DNA from: Prunus persica
Taxonomy: Eukaryota > Streptophyta > Magnoliopsida > Rosales > Rosaceae
Reading direction: 5' to 3'
Assembly (NCBI RefSeq): GCF_000346465.2
Contig: NC_034011.1
Location: 2,999,508 to 3,063,507, forward strand
Length of the DNA stretch: 64,000 nucleotides
Made by a program: the position numbers and the translations under genes
The notes under the pieces: model-generated
What the model was told of the DNA's origin: nothing
The model's input: only the letters and a program-made list of their open reading frames with translations
Database searches by the model: none
Part shown: positions 1 to 11,262 of the stretch, one piece after another
How positions within the stretch are numbered: the first letter of the stretch is position 1
How the letters are laid out: each line of letters starts with the position of its first letter

Positions 1-280
1 CACTACATGACAATCTCTCCCAATATGGGGATCTGATCAACTTTACCACAGCCGTCTGATCTGATATGCATCATTTATGTTACCCTTTTCACCACAATGC
101 TTTTGCCACCTTTTTGCGCACTAAGTAAATTAAATTCTAATATCCGACACTTTTTTCTTTAGCAGCCCCTTTGTAGTAAAATGTAAGCATTGACAACCTT
201 TACAGCACTCTCTTTGCTCAATCATCAACGCTATGATCAAAATTCAAGTCTCTTTTCTTGCACCTGCGCCAGAGCCCTTG

Positions 281-290
281 TATATTTATG
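281..290 (+). promoter_or_regulatory. Possible TATA box of the first MYB gene
   Basis: A TATATTTAT stretch lies about 190 bases upstream of the MYB start at 480, and the CT-rich leader follows it. The position fits a TATA box with transcription starting near 310-320. No transcript evidence is available, so this rests on position and composition only. Confidence 0.35.
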
Positions 291-384
291 TGGTAGTTGG
301 GGTTTTGTTTCTTCTCTCCCATCAAGAAGGTTAGATGACAGAGCTGCCTCTCTGCATAACTTAGTTTCCCAAAAAGCCTCACAA

Positions 385-389
<5 letters not shown>

Positions 390-428
<39 letters not shown>
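390..428 (+). repeat. (CT)n microsatellite in the MYB 5' leader
   Basis: An almost pure CT run, followed by degenerate CT/CA repeats to about 466, sits on the coding strand about 50 bases before the MYB start codon, so it is probably in the 5' UTR. CT-rich leaders are common in plant genes. Such a tract is expected to vary in length between individuals. Confidence 0.9.
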
Positions 429-434
<6 letters not shown>

Positions 435-479
435 ACTCTCTCACTCTCACTCTCAGACACACTTACACAAAGCGACCCA

Positions 480-1351
480 ATGGCTCCTATGACAGAAGAG
501 TCCATTAAAAGAAAAGTGAAGGCAGGGGAAGCCATGAAGGGCTCAAAAAGGGAAGTCAACAAGGGAGCATGGACAGCAGAGGAAGATCACAAACTAGCAG
601 AGGTTATTGAAGTACATGGTGCAAAAAGATGGAAGACAATTGCCTCCAAAGCAGGTATATATCATAATCTTTACAGACTACAAATTAATAAGATGAAACA
701 AAATTCATTCATCACATTACATCTAAGCATGATCAAAGAGCTGAAAGTGTCTTAATTCGATTGATGCAGGCCTCAATCGGTGCGGCAAGAGTTGCAGGCT
801 AAGATGGTTGAACTATCTAAGACCCAACATCAAGAGAGGAAATATATCTGACCAAGAAGAGGACTTGATCGTTAGGCTACACAAACTTCTCGGAAACAGG
901 TACAAAAATCAAATTAGGATCAAGTTGGTTTGCATGATTATTTATAAAAAAACTGATCCCTTTTCTCTGTGTGTTTTAACTTCTTAGGTGGTCTTTGATT
1001 GCTGGAAGATTGCCTGGTCGAACAGATAATGAAATAAAAAACTACTGGAACTCTCATTTGAGCAAGAGAATAATCCAGAAGGAGAAGCAAAGTGGAGCCA
1101 ACCCAACAAGACAAATGGTCTCCACAGACCAGAAACTAAGCCTAGCAGAACATCACCAGAAGGTCCACATAGAAATGAAAGAAGACTCGTTATCAGAAGA
1201 AGGTGCTAGCTTTGCATCCAAAGACTCGAGCAAGAACATGAACAATATTGATGTTGATGACTTCTTTGATTTCTCCAACGAGGGACCTTTGAATTTGGAG
1301 TGGGTGAGTAAATTCCTGGACTTCGATGATGACAGATGGCTTATTAACTGA
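480..1351 (+). CDS. R2R3-MYB transcription factor, bHLH-interacting type
   Basis: Three coding exons, 480-654, 770-899 and 988-1351, encode 222 residues. The introns sit at the two standard R2R3-MYB positions with standard phases. R2 covers about residues 27-78 (first Trp at 31) and R3 about 80-130. R3 carries the full bHLH-binding signature [DE]Lx2[RK]x3Lx6Lx3R, seen as [11 protein letters not shown], so the protein probably works with a bHLH/WD40 partner. A 26-residue basic N-terminal extension precedes R2. The short acidic tail ([17 protein letters not shown]) looks like an activation region. The repeats resemble the WER/GL1 and TT2 neighbourhood, but I cannot place it in a named subgroup and it may belong to a clade missing from Arabidopsis. 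The exon 3 transcript has miR828- and miR858-type sites. The start at 480 is the first in-frame ATG after the CT leader. Confidence 0.93.
1014..1034 (+). promoter_or_regulatory. miR858-type target site in MYB exon 3
   Basis: The 21 bases coding for PGRTDNE match the complement of miR858 (sequence recalled from memory). There are two mismatches at the miRNA 3' end and two G:U pairs, and the central GGTCGAACAGA core is intact. MYB mRNAs are the known miR858 targets at exactly this place. No degradome evidence is available here. Confidence 0.5.
1046..1067 (+). promoter_or_regulatory. miR828-type target site in MYB exon 3
   Basis: The bases coding for WNSHLSK in R3 match the reverse complement of the common miR828 sequence (from memory) at 20 of 22 positions. 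The two mismatches fall opposite miRNA positions 16 and 17, so seed and cleavage site are fully paired. This is the known position of miR828/TAS4 sites in MYB mRNAs. The second MYB of the window lacks this site. Confidence 0.65.
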
Positions 1352-3001
1352 TGCCACTTTGTTGTCTGCTTCGTTTGGTTACTCTTCGTGGATTTGGTGC
1401 AGTTCATGATCATCAGAGAGTTGTATGTTATATTTCACCATCTGGACAACTTTTTTTCTTTTCTTTCTTACTGGTTTAAAATACTATTCGAGGAATCTGG
1501 TGGAGTTTATGTCGGTGCTCTGAAACTGTAAATCACTGAGGCTTTTCGATGCTCCTAATCATATTTGTGAATCGAGTTCTGCCTTCTCTTCTATACATAC
1601 ATAACTACACGTATATATACATATATATAGACGAACACAATATTTTAATAAAATATTAGAATGATTGTGATGTTGACATGCAAATAATTTTCCAATTTGT
1701 TGATTTTTTAGAAAGAGGATCTTCGAGAGAGTACCTCAAAAAATAGACCGATTCGAATTATAATAATCACATTGTAATTCAAATCTTAAAGAGCCACCTC
1801 AAAAGTTAATTTGTTTGAATTATGATAAATTACATTTAGAAAATGCTCCAGTATAAAAGGAATTCTAGAGATCGTGGACCCGATTACCATCTTTTGGCCA
1901 ACATATTTGTTAGACAATCACTAGTCCTAATAGTTTAAGCTGTTAGAAAATGAACTGACAGTGTATATCAATTTTGCCTCACGTACATGCCATTAGGGAC
2001 CACCACTTATAAAAAAGAACTGTGATACCATATTAAATAACCACTAACCCCAAAAGATTAAATTGTCAGAGAGAGAGTCGACAACGATGTATATCAAACT
2101 TATAATATTCATCGTCATCTAAACTAGCACCACCACTACATATCAACTGGTTAAAAACAATGAACATGCAGGCTACATATAATAAGAACAAAAAATAATA
2201 ATAATAATACTAATAATGCTCATGGATAGCAACTTTTAATGTCTTTGAAAGACGATGAACAGAAGCATTTAACACTGCAGGAATATTTGTCATTTAGTTC
2301 CCAGTTGGTTATAGAGATTCTTTTATAGTGGAGGATTTGAAAGTAAAGATAGTGAAGAGTAATAATAAAAGAGAAAGAAAGTTGTCCGTATTATTGTGGA
2401 CAATAGTTGGAGCATAGATGTGTTATGATGAGACAAAAGGCTACATGGGGCTCAGAGCTTTTCATAAGTTCACCATTTGCCTTGCCAGATCTTCCCCAAA
2501 TTCTTCTTTTTATACAGCACAGAATTTCGATGATTTTGGCATGAATAAATTGTGTTTTACTGTCATCTCATTTCAGTCGAAACAAGTCACCGACACAACT
2601 ATTTGTGAATCATACAAGTATATTTAGGAAACTTTTAAGCCTCTAGTTTTCTTTCGTCAACTAAGAGTCTAATTTACAATATACGAGTTATGATAGCATC
2701 GGTCACTCATGCATGAGTACGCAACTCAAAAAGCGGTAAAACATGTGGTGTATTTTTCTCCTTAATATGGAGCCTGGACACCATACAATTAAAATATAAA
2801 TTTCATGCATCAACTGCAGCTTTGAGGACCCCCTGAAGGACTGAAAAGTAAAGAGATGTGGTCCTCGTCCTCCCTGCCTAAATAATTGTTCATGTTGCAT
2901 GAGAATAGGTCCAAAACTCGGGTTAGGCAGAATTTTGTTCATATTAATTTCAGTTCCTATAAATTCGATTTGTCTATTCTGTCACACGATGATCAGATTA
3001 A
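1352..3001. other. Intergenic, no gene seen
   Basis: AT-rich DNA downstream of the MYB gene, including its 3' UTR. Open frames here are short, without family likeness or splice-consistent neighbours. I see no RNA gene or clear transposon. Confidence 0.6.
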
Positions 3002-4481
3002 TTCTTTCTAAGAATGAATATACAAAGTGATAATCTCTTTGCAAGTACCTTAGAAAACTCAAAAACTCTATCCAGCTGAGCTGACAGTATACATATTATA
3101 TGTATTGGAATTTAATACAAGCATATTCTAACAAATGGGGCGTTAAGATTTTAATGTACATACCTAAACATTTAAAGTCCCACACCAAACACAGAAGCTA
3201 ACCTTTCTTAGTTTGCAAGCCCTTGATTACCCCCGAGTAGTGATCTAGTGAAAAATGAGGATTACGTAAAATTAAGAGTTCGATTCCCGTCCATTATAAC
3301 CAGAAGAAAATAAAATTATTCACCACTTAATCATTGACAATAATTCAAATTAAGACTTTGAATAATTGAACCCTATCCCAAAGCTAAATAAAAAGCTTAC
3401 AGATACTGAGGTCGATATATAAGTAGATTTTGAATGTCCAACTAGTTTTTGGTCTAGTGATAATTTTTTTTTCCATGTTAGAAGAGATCCCATCAAGTTG
3501 GACTCCCCTCGCCAAATGGCTTCTTATCTACCATATGCCCTTTTTCCTGGTCAGAATTTTCGATCTACCAGCAACTGATGTTCCCTTTGCATGTGTGGAA
3601 GAACTGTTTTCTTTTTTGGGGAGGTTGAGGGGGGCGTTGAAAAGTGAGGGATGGGGAGAAAGTGAGTTGTTTTGAACTAATAAAAGTACTGTATATTTCT
3701 CCCATATTGCAAGGACATAGTAGATATAGATAATGCTATAAACAGAATGCATTCTTGACTCAGGTACTACACTATCAACAACCATGCTTCCTTCACATGG
3801 GAACAAAATCAAGGGACACAAGAACCAAGTAGCATGGACCTTTTTCCCGCTCACAAATGATGAAATTAACTTTACCCTTCACCAATCTGTCCTTCAAAAT
3901 ATATCATAACAGAAAGAAAGCTTTAAGTGGCATAAAATAATTTATGGTAGAAAAAGTGTTATTTTTTAAAACAATTATTGTTCAGAAAAAACGAAAACCA
4001 AAATAGGAGAAGGAAATACTTCATCTTCCATCACTAAGGCCGTGTTTGGTATCATATTTGGATCTAATTTTATAAACCTAAAAACAGGTTTTAAGTCCAA
4101 AACCACAAAAACCCATTTAGTATGCCCATTTTTAAAAACTCAAAAACACCCCATTATTAAAAACAAAAACATGGAGGTTTTATAATATTTTCTCTGTCTC
4201 TCTCTGTCTCTCTCTCTCTCTCTCTCTCCTTTTCTTTTGTTAATTTCAATTTGGGGATCTAGGGTTTATGATTTTCTTATTTTAATTTCCATTTTTTAAA
4301 ATCTTTAAAATAGTTTGGAGTTCAATACCAAACAAGTTTTTAGATCTTAAAATCACTATTTGAAAACTCATGTTTTTAAAAAAATCATAATTTTTTAATT
4401 TACTTTTTTGAATTATATACCAAACAGGGCCTAAGCATCATTCAATATTCTTCTCATATTCTACTATGAAACTGCATCTAA
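3002..4481 (-). pseudogene. Decayed tandem copy of the ATG12 3' half (exons 3-5 lost)
   Basis: This segment aligns, with decay, to 4482-6420, which holds exons 3-5 of ATG12. Shared landmarks run in the same order. The opening stretch TCTTTCTAAGAATG is at 3004 and 4483. Others are the GAATAATT..CCTATCCCAAA block near 3361 and 4875, the GAATGCAT..CACTATCAA block near 3747 and 5573, and AATCTGTCCTTC near 3883 and 6173. The end block CATTCAATATTCTT is at 4438 and 6387. The stretches that carry exons 5, 4 and 3 in the intact unit are deleted here, so no ATG12 coding sequence is left. A Tourist-like MITE has landed in this copy only. The boundaries are approximate. Confidence 0.65.
4038..4431. mobile_element. 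Tourist-like (PIF/Harbinger) MITE
   Basis: A 394-base element with terminal inverted repeats of about 15 bases and one mismatch (GGCCGTGTTTGGTAT against GGCCCTGTTTGGTAT). It is flanked by the TAA duplication typical of PIF/Harbinger elements (4035-4037 and 4432-4434). It has no coding capacity and contains a short CT tract. The paralogous site near 6375-6386 lacks it, which confirms its limits. Confidence 0.85.
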
Positions 4482-5640
4482 GTCTTTCTAAGAATGGATG
4501 TGCATAGTAATAACTTCGTTCCAAGCACATTAGAAAACTCGAAATTTCTGACGGCAGTGCTTCCTTCATTTTCTGATGTAATTCTGGGAAATCTGTTGAA
4601 ATTGAGTACATATGCAGTCTAACAAATGGACGTTTTCTTTTTATCGATGAGGGAACGAGGAATTTGAACCGAAGACCTCTTCAACCTCTTCCAATATTGA
4701 GAAGAGCAGTACTACTAGAGTAAAAACTAGTCGATAATTCCTGCGCACACAGATTTAATCGTTCACAGCTGATAGGATTGATTGTCATTATTGGATATTA
4801 AAGTCCACCACTGATAGAGAAGCAGCGGTTCTTAATGCCCACTTAGCTAATGACAATAGTGTCGCATTTAGGCTCTGAATAATTCGCCTATATCCCAAAC
4901 CAAAGGAAAACTACAAAACTTCCAGTCAATTTCTTAGAACTTCCACTCTCCACTGAGTTATCTGCCACCGCCATGAAGATGAAGCCCGTGCTATATCCCA
5001 AACCTGACATGTCTCGATATCAGACTGGATTTGTCAATCCCTTCTATCATCGGAATTTTTTTCTTCTTCTTTTGGACTCTTGGACAGATGGGAAAGCATT
5101 AGGGCGACAAAATCACTGTCATTCAAATACGGAACATAGGTAAATTGTTTGAACCAGTATATATCAATTTTTTGCCTTTACATCTAGATTTACGGAAAAA
5201 GTAACAAAAGTAGACAGTTACATCCCAACCAAGAGTAATCATAGCATATATACAATGGGAAGAAAAAAAGTACTGAAATATCTTCATCTCCTGGTCCGAT
5301 TTTTTTTTCAACGGACAGCAACTCATCTTCCCTTTGCTTGTCTTGTGTGCGGAAGGAATAATTTCGTGTTCACCTGAACATGCAGTGCTTGTAGAAGTCA
5401 GTGATCAAAGAACAAAAATATCATTTTCTTTTGGGGGATGAAAAGAAGTGAGTTGTGATAATGTGAATTGTTTGGGCTAAAATAGTGCTGTATATCCCTC
5501 TCATTGCACTTACATATTCGATAGCGTAATAATATAAGTACTTATTAAATAAAAACAGCGAATTCTAATTCAGAATGCATGCATAAAATGTAATCGGTTA
5601 CTTACACTATCAATAGGTACTGTCAGCCGAAACATGAGTG

Positions 5641-7093
5641 TCAGCCCCATGCCATGGAGCAAGCATAATTGACCACCAGTTTACCATCAAAACCAAAATT
5701 CTGCAATGTTGATAAATATAAGTGAATAGACTCCCAGATTTATCCAAAACTGTTTCAAGATAAACATCAGCAGAGGTCACTAGAATCTCGACCACACTTC
5801 AGATATGAAAAAAAGCTAAAGGACATAAGAACTGAAGAATCTTTTCCCTTCACAGATGATGCAACTTGACCCCTCTTCACTAAGAACTTTTTGAACTGAT
5901 GCACAGAGCACTATTCAAAAAATCAAGCCATACTAATATTTCTTAGTTATACGAACTTACATTATAGAGATCAATCACCAATTCATCTGGGTTTGGCGAG
6001 AATGCACTGTTGACATACACAAACTACCAAAAAAGGAAGATGAGATTAGTTCACCAAAACTTATCGATTGTAAATCATCTAAGACATAAATGACGAGATG
6101 ATTTACCAACGTATCCCGGTGAAGTTGCCTTCTTAGAAACTCAATCACTTTCGCAAACTTGTCAGTTCCAAGAATCTGTCCTTCGAGGAGAATTAACTTT
6201 AATATTCCCATAGAAAAACTAATCATAGAGAAAGAAAGTTTCAAGTGGCACAATATAATTTCGCGAAAAATAAAAGCAGCTTACTGAATCAAGATGTCCC
6301 ATCATGATATCTATTATTTCTTAAAATTCATTGTAGAAATTATTCAAGACATAAGAAAAAGCTTCAACTCCCATCATAAAGCATCGTTCAATATTCTTTT
6401 CATTATACTATGAAATTTCATTCACTACAATTCACAAAAATTATTCCTTTCTAGTCATTGTACCCACCCAATGAGGCTATAACTTTTTTTTCTTTTATCT
6501 CACAGCCAAATGCCCCATGGCTATGGAGTATGGATGCAGACCTACGAGTTGGTTGGAAATTCTAACATATGCGTCACTTCAAGTTCAAAGAACGAACTAA
6601 GGATTTGTAATAAAGCAATTGAAGAGCAAAAGGCCATTAAGAGCAGAAACCAAAAGTATAATCTTGTTTGAAGAACCAAAATGTAGAAACTCATATAAAT
6701 CATCAAACCAAAAACAAGACCCAAAACCAACCTAGAGAATTCCAAACATTGTTCTTGAGACACAGAACCTTCATCATAAACCATGATCGAGTGGAAAACA
6801 GTTTTTAACATTCAAAAACACTACTGTAACGAAAAAGGGCAGACCTTAAATTTGGCTTGCTTCAGTATAGGGGCATCACCAGTAGCTCTCAGATGAACAA
6901 CCACTGGACCAAATTGAAAACCCCAAAAAACCCACCATCAAACAAAGCTCCAAAAACCCAAACTCTAAAACTGATCAAACAGCTTAGAAAATTTAATAAC
7001 CCTCAACTGAACATTGAGAAATAATAGGTTTTTCATAACAAGTCTAAAAGGCTCACCTTTTCTAACAGCGCTCGGAGACTCCACGGTCGACAT
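5641..7093 (-). CDS. ATG12: Autophagy ubiquitin-like protein ATG12
   Basis: Five short exons on the minus strand (7093-7057, 6903-6845, 6175-6107, 6023-5961, 5700-5641) join in frame to 95 residues, the usual plant ATG12 length. All introns are GT-AG. Recognisable stretches are [50 protein letters not shown] and [22 protein letters not shown]12 is a ubiquitin-fold modifier. ATG7 activates it and ATG10 joins its C-terminal glycine to a lysine of ATG5. The ATG12-ATG5 conjugate with ATG16 then drives ATG8 lipidation on the growing autophagosome. The final Gly95 is the last codon, so no proteolytic trimming is needed, as in the family. The start is the only ATG before the conserved core, with a short [12 protein letters not shown] leader. 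Its 3' half has a decayed tandem copy next door. Long AT-rich introns hide it from open-frame searches. Confidence 0.93.
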
Positions 7094-7871
7094 TGCTATC
7101 GATCTCTGATTCGAACGCCTCAACTTACAAACAATTGAACTTGGACAGAAGAATCAGGGGTTTCAAATAACAAGGCTGATGATGGAATTGGAATTTCAAT
7201 TCGATCCTGTTAGGGGTGGAAATTAGGAAAATTGGGTTTCAACCGAATACAGTGGGCCTATTGGATCAGTAGCTCACTGTCGACTTGGCCCGGTCCATTT
7301 TGTTTTAATTTTGTTTTTCTTAATCATTTCATAATTGTGATACTACAAATACAATGAGGCCATGGTTTAGCGTAGTGAAAAAGGTCATTGATTTGGAATT
7401 CGAATACCCATAGCACCTTGGCACTAGCAGACCCATAAATTTTTCAACGGATGTGCAATTTTTAAAGGCACAAGACTTAATTGACAAATAAATTTTTATA
7501 AAGATTTGAAATTCTCTTTAAAAAAAATAAATAATAAAAAAAACTTGGTGTGGTGAGGACATAAAAAAAAAGATGTTTTATAAAGACTTTTTTTTATTTA
7601 GCTAAGATATTTTGTAAAGACTTGGACGGAGTTCTCTCTAAAAAAATAAATAAATAAAAAAGACCTTGCGATTCGAATTTGGGTCGTTGGCTTTTGCGAT
7701 TGGAACTTGGATGTTTTGTATTAAATTATTAATAATAGTATATAATATTGATTATGATGAAGTGCAAGTTTGAGGGCACTTTGGCAGCAAGTTCCGTGGA
7801 ATTAGACTTCATCTATTTATTATTATTATTTTTGTCTTTATTCAAAACGATGTCGTTTTGACCAGAAACTT

Positions 7872-7907
<36 letters not shown>

Positions 7908-8187
7908 CGATGTGCTGCGCGCAGCAGCCCAGCAACATAGCAAACAAAAGGAGTTCTGCTGAGGCATGTCCTCAAGTAGTTTGTGGGCACTTTTATGGTA
8001 GAGCAGAGGTGCAGATTCCACCACCTCCAAAGCGTTTTTGGCGAGGGGAGGTATATGTGCATCTCTTTAGGCCTTTGTGGGTCCGTCACTGCACCTTGGT
8101 GGTGTGTGTCAGAGATATCTCTCCACTTGTAGTCTTTAGACTATACTTGTATTTAAAAAAAATATATATATATACACAGTCCCCTTC
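7094..8187. other. ATG12 upstream region with (TA)n tract
   Basis: This holds the presumed ATG12 promoter and leader, then AT-rich DNA. It has two similar poly-A-rich patches near 7520-7560 and 7640-7665, and a (TA)n run at 7876-7904. I see no gene. The open frames overlapping the TA run are low complexity. Confidence 0.5.
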
Positions 8188-8563
8188 TATTGAGGGATCC
8201 CTCAAATAATTTTTTTTGAGGGACGCCCTTTAGGATACCCTACAATTTTTTTTCAATGATCCGAACCATCTATTTTTTAGGTCTTCATTCATAGATCATC
8301 CTTACAAAAAATTAGACAAATTGGAAATCGTTTCGACATCCAATTGTGTCCTACAAAATCAATGAACACTGTACTTTAAGAAAGTATTAAAATTTCAATA
8401 ACTTAATTGAATGGTCAAATGATATCGGATTCAAGTGATTTTTTGTAGAGATGATCTTTGAATGTGTATCTACAAAATAGATTGTTTGGATTAGTGAAAT
8501 ACAATCCGGAATGGGCCCTACAAGAGGTGTCCCTCAAATATTTATTTGAGGAATCCCTTAATA
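8188..8563. mobile_element. MITE-like element with ~45-base terminal inverted repeats
   Basis: The left end TATTGAGGGATCCCTCAAAT is matched by an inverted TATTAAGGGATTCCTCAAAT at the right end. The similarity continues inward through a second GAGGGAC block for about 45 bases. The inside is non-coding. I cannot see a clear target-site duplication, so the superfamily stays open. Confidence 0.7.
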
Positions 8564-9186
8564 AAAGCTTTCTGTATATATATAGTCTTTCTCTAATGTG
8601 AACGTCCGCATGCTCTAAAAATCCAGTCGTCCCTTTCACAGCTTGTTTTTTCAAGTGGATTGGATTCTTGAAATTCCAAGTAGTCCACAATTTGCCAATA
8701 TGAATAATTTAGATAAAAACAATCATGGGTTGCACTTGCAAATGCAGAAGAAGAAAGCACATAAAGCACATGTAGGAAAGTGGAGTTGCAGAAGAAGAAA
8801 GCACTCCCATTGGTTGCTCTCACGGCTCTTGCAACATGTTTTTGTTGATACATACAAAATATGGACCACTTGGAATTGAAGGAATGCAATCCAACTGCAA
8901 AAAAAATAAGGTGTAGAGGGGGTGACGGGATTTATATATATATAAGAAGAGAAGGTTGTGACATTTGGATGTAGAAAAAGAGAGTAGGTTGGTTGATAGA
9001 GAATCCATTGGAAGCTGAGCTTTTAACATTAAGATAATGGATTAATTATTTTATTAGTCCCTGAACTTAGACCCAATTTGTATTTGAGTATCTCAATTTC
9101 CAAAATAGCTTCCGAGATCCTTTAACTTCACTTTCGTTATGACAAATGGTCCTGCCGTTAATTTTGTTAACTTTTCTGTTAAATGT

Positions 9187-9277
9187 AAGGTTAACTTCTA
9201 GTTGAACCTGTTGAATTATGATTTCTAATAAGTTTATGATTAACTGAGCCAAATGCCACAAAAATAACATAGAACGA
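9187..9277 (+). repeat. Direct repeat A, copy 1
   Basis: About 90 bases (from AAGGTTAACTTCTAGTTGAA to ACATAGAACGAT) recur at 11171-11262 in the same orientation with few differences. Together with repeat B it brackets the fold-back element in the order A-B-foldback-B-A. Confidence 0.8.
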
Positions 9278-9533
9278 TCGATCAATCAATTAAAATGCCA
9301 TTAAAAAAAAATCAACCAGTTATATTGTTTTGTTGCCAAACTCAAATATGATTTGTTCTTGCTTTTCATTTAAAGCGATTATATTATAAATCCAACCGTA
9401 CAAATTCTTATTATAGTTTTTCTATTTAACCTCATACTTTTTTTTTGTTCACCGCAAATTTAAATTACTAAGCTCTTAAGTTTTATTAGTGTAAAAAGAC
9501 AAAAAAAGTCATCCCTGTTTTTAATTTTGGAAC

Positions 9534-9632
9534 ACTCTATAAAATTCAGGTGGTTAATAATAAAAATTAAAAGTTCAGGTGGTAACGGTGCACATGCTTA
9601 AAAGTTCAGATAAGATTTATGCAAATTTCCCT
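9534..9632 (+). repeat. Direct repeat B, copy 1
   Basis: A 99-base segment (ACTCTATAAAATTCAGGTGG to GCAAATTTCCCT) recurs at 10677-10775 in the same orientation with only a handful of differences. The recent-looking identity suggests a repeat family or a local duplication. Confidence 0.85.
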
Positions 9633-9990
9633 TTAAATTAATTTGACATTCAATTATGTTCTTTTTATTATTATTCATAAGGTAAAATTTCATTCAAAAG
9701 TCAATACGGAAATACACAAAAAAACCATACAAGAAAGGGCAATAGCATACAGCGAAGTATAACAAGCAAGCCTCCCAGTAAATCAAGCCACCACCAGCAT
9801 AAAGCGACAGCGTAATACCCCCCCCCAAAAAAAAAAAAGCTTAATCAGTAGGGGCAAGGAATCCCATCTCTAGACATTACCATGACTAATGAGAGATAGG
9901 GATATGAAGTAGGGTGGGGAGGCAACTAGGCAATGGGGAAGAATTTGTGTTGGAAGGTGTGGGGAACGATAATTAGGTTAGGTTTATTAT

Positions 9991-10606
9991 TTTATGGCTT
10001 AAATGTTGAAATGGTCTTTATTGGCGAATTTAGTTCCTATGTTATCAATTTGGCCAATTTAATCTATGTGTTTATATATTTTAGTAAATGTGATCCTTCT
10101 TGTCAAAATTCAGTTGAAACTAAAGAAAAAAAATATTTAAATTAATTACAAATATTCAAATTCAAATAATAATAAAAACTTAATTATTAAAAGCGATGTT
10201 CTTGCATTCTCTAGCAAAGAAGGTGATAGTCAATCGTATTTTCTTGTCGCAATCATCTTCCTTCTCCACTACCAGCACACAATGTGTATTTTTTGGGGGT
10301 TGAAGTGGGTGTAGTGAGAGTGGCTATGGGTTTGGGAGATGGTTGAGTACTAAGCGTGAAATTGGGGGAGGCAAAACTTTTTTTAATTCTATTTTTAGAT
10401 TGAATTTGGATATGTAATAATTAATTACAGTTTTTAAAATTAATTTGAAATATATTTTTTCCAATTTTAACAAAATTTTGGCAAAAAGGATCACATTTGC
10501 TAACATATACAAACACATGGATTAAATTGGTCAAATTGATAACACGGGGATTAAATTGGCCGATGAGGTAAAACACATGGACCATTTTGACATTTAAGCC
10601 TTATTT
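9991..10606. mobile_element. Fold-back element with ~175-210-base inverted arms
   Basis: The arm at 9991-10165 is an imperfect inverted copy of 10395-10606. Landmarks are GGCTTAAATGTTGAAATGGT against the inverted GGCTTAAATGTCAAAATGGT, plus shared ATGTTATCAATTTG, AATTTAATC.ATGTGTTT and AAATGTGATCCTT blocks. The loop of about 230 bases has no coding sequence. Such phrases recur across plant genomes in fold-back transposons. A long hairpin RNA would form if it were transcribed. Confidence 0.7.
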
Positions 10607-10676
10607 TATTATTTAAATTTGTCCTTAAACTTAACAGAAAGTTTAACAGAGTTGGACATAGGTGGTACATTGCAAT

Positions 10677-10775
10677 ACTCTATAAAATTCAGGTGGTTAA
10701 TAATAAAAATTAAAAGTTTAGGTGGTAATGGTGCACATGCCTAAAAGTTCAGATGGTATTTATGCAAATTTCCCT
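10677..10775 (+). repeat. Direct repeat B, copy 2
   Basis: Partner of 9534-9632, same orientation, on the other side of the fold-back element. Confidence 0.85.
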
Positions 10776-11025
10776 ATATTTTATTCTTTAATCAACACCA
10801 AAATTACTAATTAAGGATGTAATTGGCATATAATAGAGCTTTAACATACATCTAACAACAATAAAGATTGGGTTTTTCCTCTTTTTTGTTGAAAATAGTA
10901 TGGATGTAATCATGAGATTATGTGACAATTACACTTTGTGATAAACAAAGTTCTTACATCAAATGGGTTTGTTATTTTTTCATTCACACTTGTATTAGAC
11001 AATCTTATCATCAAGTCTACTTTTC

Positions 11026-11030
<5 letters not shown>

Positions 11031-11058
<28 letters not shown>

Positions 11059-11060
11059 TT
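11031..11060 (+). repeat. (TAT)n microsatellite
   Basis: About nine tandem TTA/TAT units in intergenic DNA. Confidence 0.9.
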
Positions 11061-11170
11061 AATACAAGTGATATTAGGAGAGAGGTTTTCTCACATACAC
11101 TAATGTGCAAGTCAAAGTCTTTCCCCTTAAGCTAAACCTTGTTTTCCTTTTCTTCATTATTTTTTAATGA

Positions 11171-11262
11171 AAGGTTAATTATGGTTGAACCCTGTTAAAT
11201 TATGATTTATAATAAGTTTATGATTAATTGAGCCAAAAGCCACAAAAATAACATAGAATGAT
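11171..11262 (+). repeat. Direct repeat A, copy 2
   Basis: Partner of 9187-9277, same orientation. Beyond it, 11263-11831 holds no visible gene and probably includes the 3' UTR of the TT2-type MYB. Confidence 0.8.

Noticed and set aside
489..499. TGACAGAAGAG, matching the start of miR156
   Set aside because: The match stops after 11 bases, lies in the MYB coding region, and no fold-back partner is nearby.
3271..3288. GTTCGATTCCC, like a tRNA T-arm/B box
   Set aside because: No cloverleaf or A box at the right distance. Similar fragments near 16066 and 58310 suggest old SINE debris at most.
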